Below are positions 14,283 to 17,509 of a DNA stretch of 17,509 bases, one piece after another (position 1 is the first letter of the stretch; each line of letters opens with the position of its first letter). Source of the stretch: CAYJKB01 sp964370625 (GTDB lineage Bacteria; Bacillota; Clostridia; Oscillospirales; Butyricicoccaceae); NCBI GenBank assembly GCA_964370625.1, contig CAYJKB010000045.1:1-17509 (forward strand), given 5' to 3'. The position numbers were made by a program, and so were the translations under genes. The notes beneath the pieces are model-generated. The model ran no database searches. It was not told the DNA's origin and was given only the letters and a program-made list of their open reading frames with translations.

Positions 14283-15212
14283 ATGATTATTACTATAACT
14301 CTAAACCCTGCAATTGATAGAACAATTAGACTGGATGAAATTAAACTTGGGATGCTCAATCGCTCTAAATCAGCGATTACGGATATTGGCGGAAAAGGAA
14401 TTAATGTTTCTCGTGCAATTAATGCTTTAGGTGGCGAAAGCCTCGCTATGGGATTTTGTGCGGGTTCCAATGGAAACTATTTTAAAGATAGGCTAAAAGC
14501 ACTTGGAATACATTATGATTTAATTGATGTTCCGGGGCAAATTCGTACAAATATCAAACTTGTTGATGATACTGGCGAGCATACGGATATTAATGAACCT
14601 GGATTTCATGTTGGCGATGCAGATTTTTTAAGACTTCGTGATAGAATTGCTATGTATGCGTGTAGCAAATCGCTGTTTGTTTTGTCTGGAAGTATTCCAC
14701 CGAATACATCACAAGCAATGATTAAAAAAATCTGTCGTGTTATTTCATCAAACAATTCAAGATTTATTTTGGATATGACGGACGAAAGCTTGATTACAGC
14801 TTTAGCATTTAAACCATTTATTGTAAAACCAAACAAAGCAGAACTTTCACAAGTGTGTGGATTTGAAATTACATCTGTTGAAGATGCTGTTCGTGGAGCA
14901 AACAAGCTAGTAGAGCTAGGTGCACAAAATGTATGTGTATCATTAGGTGAGCTTGGCGCTGTATTTGTATTTGAAAAGCAAGCACCATTTTACATTAAAC
15001 CTTGCACAGTAAACCCGATTGGGCCTGTAGGTGCTGGAGATGCTATGGTGGGGGCTTTAGCCCATGCGGCAAATAATGCAATGGCATTTGAAGATATGGC
15101 ACGATTTGCAACAGCTATGGGAAGCGCAAGCACAGCATTGGAAGGCTGTAAAATGGCAACACTTAAAGAGACATTTCAAATATACGAAAAATGTGCACTT
15201 TATGACTTATAA
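14283..15212 (+). CDS. fruK: PfkB-family sugar-phosphate kinase, probably 1-phosphofructokinase
   Basis: 309-residue ribokinase-fold kinase, most like 1-phosphofructokinases, which convert fructose 1-phosphate plus ATP to fructose 1,6-bisphosphate. Family features are the N-terminal ITLNPAIDRTIRL, the sugar-binding GGKGINVSRAINALGG (36-51), and the C-terminal anion hole and catalytic base GPVGAGD with Asp253. ATG 14283 has GGAGG six bases upstream; an in-frame ATG at 14268 lacks one. Tagatose-6-phosphate kinases (LacC) share these motifs, and the usual fructose PTS gene (fruA) or regulator is absent here, so the substrate is less certain than the family. It is a single-gene unit with its own promoter and a leader palindrome. 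Confidence 0.85.
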   Translation: MIITITLNPAIDRTIRLDEIKLGMLNRSKSAITDIGGKGINVSRAINALGGESLAMGFCAGSNGNYFKDRLKALGIHYDLIDVPGQIRTNIKLVDDTGEHTDINEPGFHVGDADFLRLRDRIAMYACSKSLFVLSGSIPPNTSQAMIKKICRVISSNNSRFILDMTDESLITALAFKPFIVKPNKAELSQVCGFEITSVEDAVRGANKLVELGAQNVCVSLGELGAVFVFEKQAPFYIKPCTVNPIGPVGAGDAMVGALAHAANNAMAFEDMARFATAMGSASTALEGCKMATLKETFQIYEKCALYDL

Positions 15213-15215
15213 TTA

Positions 15216-15234
15216 ACAAAAACTGGGTTTTTGT
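15216..15234 (+). terminator. Short hairpin after the kinase gene
   Basis: ACAAAAAC-TGG-GTTTTTGT is a perfect 8-bp stem starting four bases after the stop codon. The T-run lies inside the stem, with no separate U-tract, so it is a weak terminator candidate. Confidence 0.45.
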
Positions 15235-15316
15235 AATAAATTAATTAAAAAAAGCACTTGAATTATAATATAGCAAATTTCATTTTTAAGCAAAAAATAA
15301 TAAAATTTTTATAGCA

Positions 15317-15345
15317 TTCGCATTTAAAGTATTTTATAGTATAAT
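15317..15345 (+). promoter_or_regulatory. Possible promoter for the NSS transporter gene
   Basis: TTCGCA (15317-15322), 17-nt spacer, TATAAT (15340-15345). The -10 is perfect and the -35 matches four of six. It implies a leader of about 65 nt. Confidence 0.55.
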
Positions 15346-15418
15346 TGTTTAGTAATTTGTAAAATTTATAATTTGAGTGCATTTTTTACTAAATAAAAAA
15401 ATTAAGGAGAGTAAACAA

Positions 15419-16774
15419 ATGGAAAAGAGAGGTCAATGGGCAAGTAACATCGGATTTATACTTGCTGCTGCAGGCTCTGCTGTAGGTCTGGGGAACATAT
15501 GGAAATTCCCTGGTAAAGTTGCTGCAAATGGCGGGGGAGCATTTATTTTAATTTATCTAATTATAATTGCTATAGTAGGTTTTTCAGTAATGCTAGCAGA
15601 ATTATCATTAGGGCGTCATACGCACAAAAACATCGTAGGGACGTTTAATCAAATCGACAAACGTTTTTCCTTTATCGGAAAATTAGGGGTATTAACTGCG
15701 TTTGTAATCGCATCATATTATTGTGTAGTTGGTGGATGGGTATTCCGTTATATTATAGAATATATCAGCGGTGCTGCTTTTGGCGGAAATTATGAAACAT
15801 ATTTTGTGGGGCTAATTTCTTCAGGTGCTGAATCAATTATATTACAATTAGCATTCCTTGTAATGTGTGTACTTGTAATTGTACGTGGTGTATCTGGTGG
15901 TATTGAAAAAGTATCTAAATTCTTAATGCCAGTGTTATTAGTAATCCTAGTTGCAATCACTGTACGTTCATTAACATTAGATGGTGCAGCTGAAGGGCTT
16001 GCATTTATGCTTACATTTAACTTTGAAGATATAACAATGGAATCTATAGCTATTGCTATGGGTCAAGCATTCTTCTCATTGTCATTAGGTATGAGTATCA
16101 TGGTAACTTATGGTTCTTATGTAGCTAAAGATGAAAACCTTGTTAAAAGCACAACATCTATCTGTATAATTGATACAATGGTAGCACTTTTAGCTGCTTT
16201 TGCAATTATTCCAGCTGTAACAGCTACTGGAACAGATATGGGCATGGGAGCAGGTTTTGCATTTATTGCATTACCAGCTGTGTTCGAACAAATGCCTTTT
16301 GGTAATTTCTTTGGATTATTATTCTTTGTACTTCTATTTTTCGCAGCATTTACAAGTGCAATTTCCATCATTGAAGGCGTTGTTGCTTATGTTTCTGAAG
16401 AATTTAAAATGTCACGTACAAAGGCTACAGCTATTATTTCAACAGCAGCATTTGTTGTTGGTATAGGATATTCTTTATCACAAGGTGCTGTTGCTTTAAA
16501 CATTCCTTGGTTTAACGAAGATGGTTTCTTATCACTTGGTAACGCTATGGAACAATTTACAGATAACCTTGCGCTTCCTTTAGGAGCTTTATTAACTTCA
16601 TTATTTGTAGGCTTTATCTGGAAACCAGAAAATGCTATTGCAGAAGTTGAACAAGGTGGCAAATTCAAATTTGCTATTTCAAAAGCTTGGAGCATTTCAA
16701 TTAAATTTGTTTGCCCTATCGTTCTTGGAATTATCTTATTCTATACATTAGTATTAGGTGTTGGACTTAGCTAG
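15419..16774 (+). CDS. Neurotransmitter:sodium symporter (NSS) family amino-acid transporter
   Basis: 451-residue sodium-coupled symporter of the SNF/LeuT fold, about the size of 11-helix bacterial members such as MhsT. The first helix carries the unwound sodium- and substrate-binding motif GSAVGLGNIWKFP, with Asn26 matching the sodium ligand Asn27 of LeuT, followed by GGGAFILIY. The helix 6 region reads FFSLSLGMSIMVTYGSYV, the other family signature. Bacterial relatives take up amino acids such as tryptophan, tyrosine or branched-chain residues; the substrate is not readable here. ATG 15419 has AAGGAG nine bases upstream; an in-frame ATG at 15377 lacks a ribosome binding site and would add 14 polar residues. 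The rubrerythrin gene follows, with no clear terminator between them. Confidence 0.94.
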   Translation: MEKRGQWASNIGFILAAAGSAVGLGNIWKFPGKVAANGGGAFILIYLIIIAIVGFSVMLAELSLGRHTHKNIVGTFNQIDKRFSFIGKLGVLTAFVIASYYCVVGGWVFRYIIEYISGAAFGGNYETYFVGLISSGAESIILQLAFLVMCVLVIVRGVSGGIEKVSKFLMPVLLVILVAITVRSLTLDGAAEGLAFMLTFNFEDITMESIAIAMGQAFFSLSLGMSIMVTYGSYVAKDENLVKSTTSICIIDTMVALLAAFAIIPAVTATGTDMGMGAGFAFIALPAVFEQMPFGNFFGLLFFVLLFFAAFTSAISIIEGVVAYVSEEFKMSRTKATAIISTAAFVVGIGYSLSQGAVALNIPWFNEDGFLSLGNAMEQFTDNLALPLGALLTSLFVGFIWKPENAIAEVEQGGKFKFAISKAWSISIKFVCPIVLGIILFYTLVLGVGLS

Positions 16775-16868
16775 TTTTTATTAGATTTGCTGTTTGTAAA
16801 TAATTTTTGATGAAAAATTAAAATCATCAGAGTTTATTATAAATATGAAAGAGAAAGGAAGTCTTACT

Positions 16869-17405
16869 ATGAACTTTAAAGGGACAAAAACAGAAAAAAA
16901 TCTGCAAGATGCTTTTGCAGGAGAATCTCAAGCACGTAATAAATACACTTATTTTGCTTCTGCTGCAAAAAAAGAAGGGTTTGAACAAATTTCAGCACTA
17001 TTTTTAGCTACAGCAGAAAATGAAAAAGAACATGCAAAACTTTGGTTTAAAGCATTAGGTGGAATTGGTAATACAGAACAAAACCTAGCAGAAGCTGCCG
17101 CTGGCGAGCATTTTGAATGGGTTGATATGTATGAAGGTTTTGCTAAAGATGCTGAAGAGGAAGGTTTTACAGAACTTGCTGCACAATTTAGAGCTGTTGG
17201 TGCTGTCGAAAAAGAACACGAAAAACGTTATCTTGCATTGCTTGAAAATGTGAAAAATGAGAAAGTATTTTCTAAAGATGCTGGTGTTGTTTGGGAATGT
17301 CGCAACTGTGGACATTTAACAACAACTGAAAAAGATGCGCCTTCACAATGTCCTGTTTGTAATCATCCACAAGCTTTCTTCGAAGTTCGAAAAGATAACT
17401 ATTAA
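16869..17405 (+). CDS. rbr: Rubrerythrin
   Basis: 178-residue non-haem iron protein that reduces hydrogen peroxide in anaerobes. The ferritin-like four-helix part carries the di-iron ligands Glu19 (AGESQARN), Glu52 and His55 (EKEH), Glu80 and Glu83 (GEHFE), Glu114 and His117 (EKEH). The C-terminal rubredoxin-like domain has Cys144/Cys147 (ECRNC) and Cys161/Cys164 (CPVC). Architecture and length match the classical Desulfovibrio enzyme. ATG 16869 has AAGGA nine bases upstream; an in-frame ATG at 16845 has no site. I could not find a good promoter or a full PerR box in the 94 bp before it, so it may be read through from the NSS gene. Confidence 0.96.
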   Translation: MNFKGTKTEKNLQDAFAGESQARNKYTYFASAAKKEGFEQISALFLATAENEKEHAKLWFKALGGIGNTEQNLAEAAAGEHFEWVDMYEGFAKDAEEEGFTELAAQFRAVGAVEKEHEKRYLALLENVKNEKVFSKDAGVVWECRNCGHLTTTEKDAPSQCPVCNHPQAFFEVRKDNY

Positions 17406-17422
17406 AAACAAATGCATATAAA

Positions 17423-17465
17423 GGGGGGTGTGTGGGCAAGGGCCCCACCCCCCCCAAAAAAAAAA
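17423..17465 (+). terminator. Imperfect G/C hairpin after rubrerythrin, near contig end
   Basis: Six G plus TGTGTGGG (17423-17436) face GGCCCCA plus eight C (17441-17455), followed by ten A (17456-17465). The left arm resembles the hairpin family at 1719, but the right arm does not match it cleanly. It starts 17 nt past the stop and probably marks the transcript end. The long homopolymers suggest base-call errors. Confidence 0.4.
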
Positions 17466-17509
17466 CGACGTTATTTTTAAATTTATGTTTTTTTAAATAT
17501 TTTTGGGTA

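Noticed and set aside
16831..16845. PerR-like box before rubrerythrin
   Set aside because: Only one half (ATTATAA) resembles the consensus; the other half is missing.

Overview
The window is low-GC DNA with compact bacterial gene spacing, standard use of TAA, TAG and TGA stops, clear GGAGG-type ribosome binding sites and promoters close to TTGACA-17-TATAAT. With rubrerythrin, an NSS amino-acid transporter, a Tex protein and a SigV/RsiV-like pair, it looks like an anaerobic Bacillota, probably Clostridia; genus cannot be given from sequence alone. It is draft sequence: a 100-N scaffold gap lies at 10545-10644, and the last ~90 bases look like low-quality contig end.

Layout. (1) 1-1753, plus strand: the end of a polar amino-acid ABC importer operon (binding-protein tail, permease, ATPase), with a hairpin between binding protein and permease and a strong hairpin after the last gene. 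(2) 1862-5326, minus strand: a three-gene unit, prfB (release factor 2) - AEC-family transporter - uraA (uracil permease), with a promoter upstream of prfB and an intrinsic terminator after uraA. The prfB gene has an uninterrupted frame where many bacteria have the programmed +1 frameshift. (3) 5410-8254, plus strand: M16 zinc protease and a cytoplasmic alpha-amylase, probably cotranscribed. (4) 8255-8528: no gene; an intergenic repeat made of two near-identical 46-bp direct repeats around a 113-bp core that can fold. (5) 8529-10019, plus strand: an ECF sigma factor and an RsiV-like membrane anti-sigma factor, overlapping by ATGA, behind an ECF-type promoter (TGTAAC-N16-CGTC). In Bacillus subtilis RsiV senses lysozyme, so a cell-envelope/lysozyme stress switch is the best inference. 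(6) 10033-11754, minus strand: AI-2E family permease, scaffold gap, glyoxalase I. (7) 11835-14057, plus strand: tex, divergent from the AI-2E gene across a region with a promoter for each and an AT-rich dyad. (8) 14183-15234: a lone 1-phosphofructokinase-type kinase with an 11-bp palindrome in its leader. (9) 15317-17405: NSS-family sodium symporter and rubrerythrin.

Most of the content is housekeeping and transport. The points most worth a second look are the SigV/RsiV-like module with its promoter, the intergenic composite repeat next to it, the frameshift-less prfB with an exact CTTGAC scar at codons 25/26, and a recurring family of GGTGTG(T)CG hairpins just after stop codons. I did not find a convincing wholly new multi-gene system.
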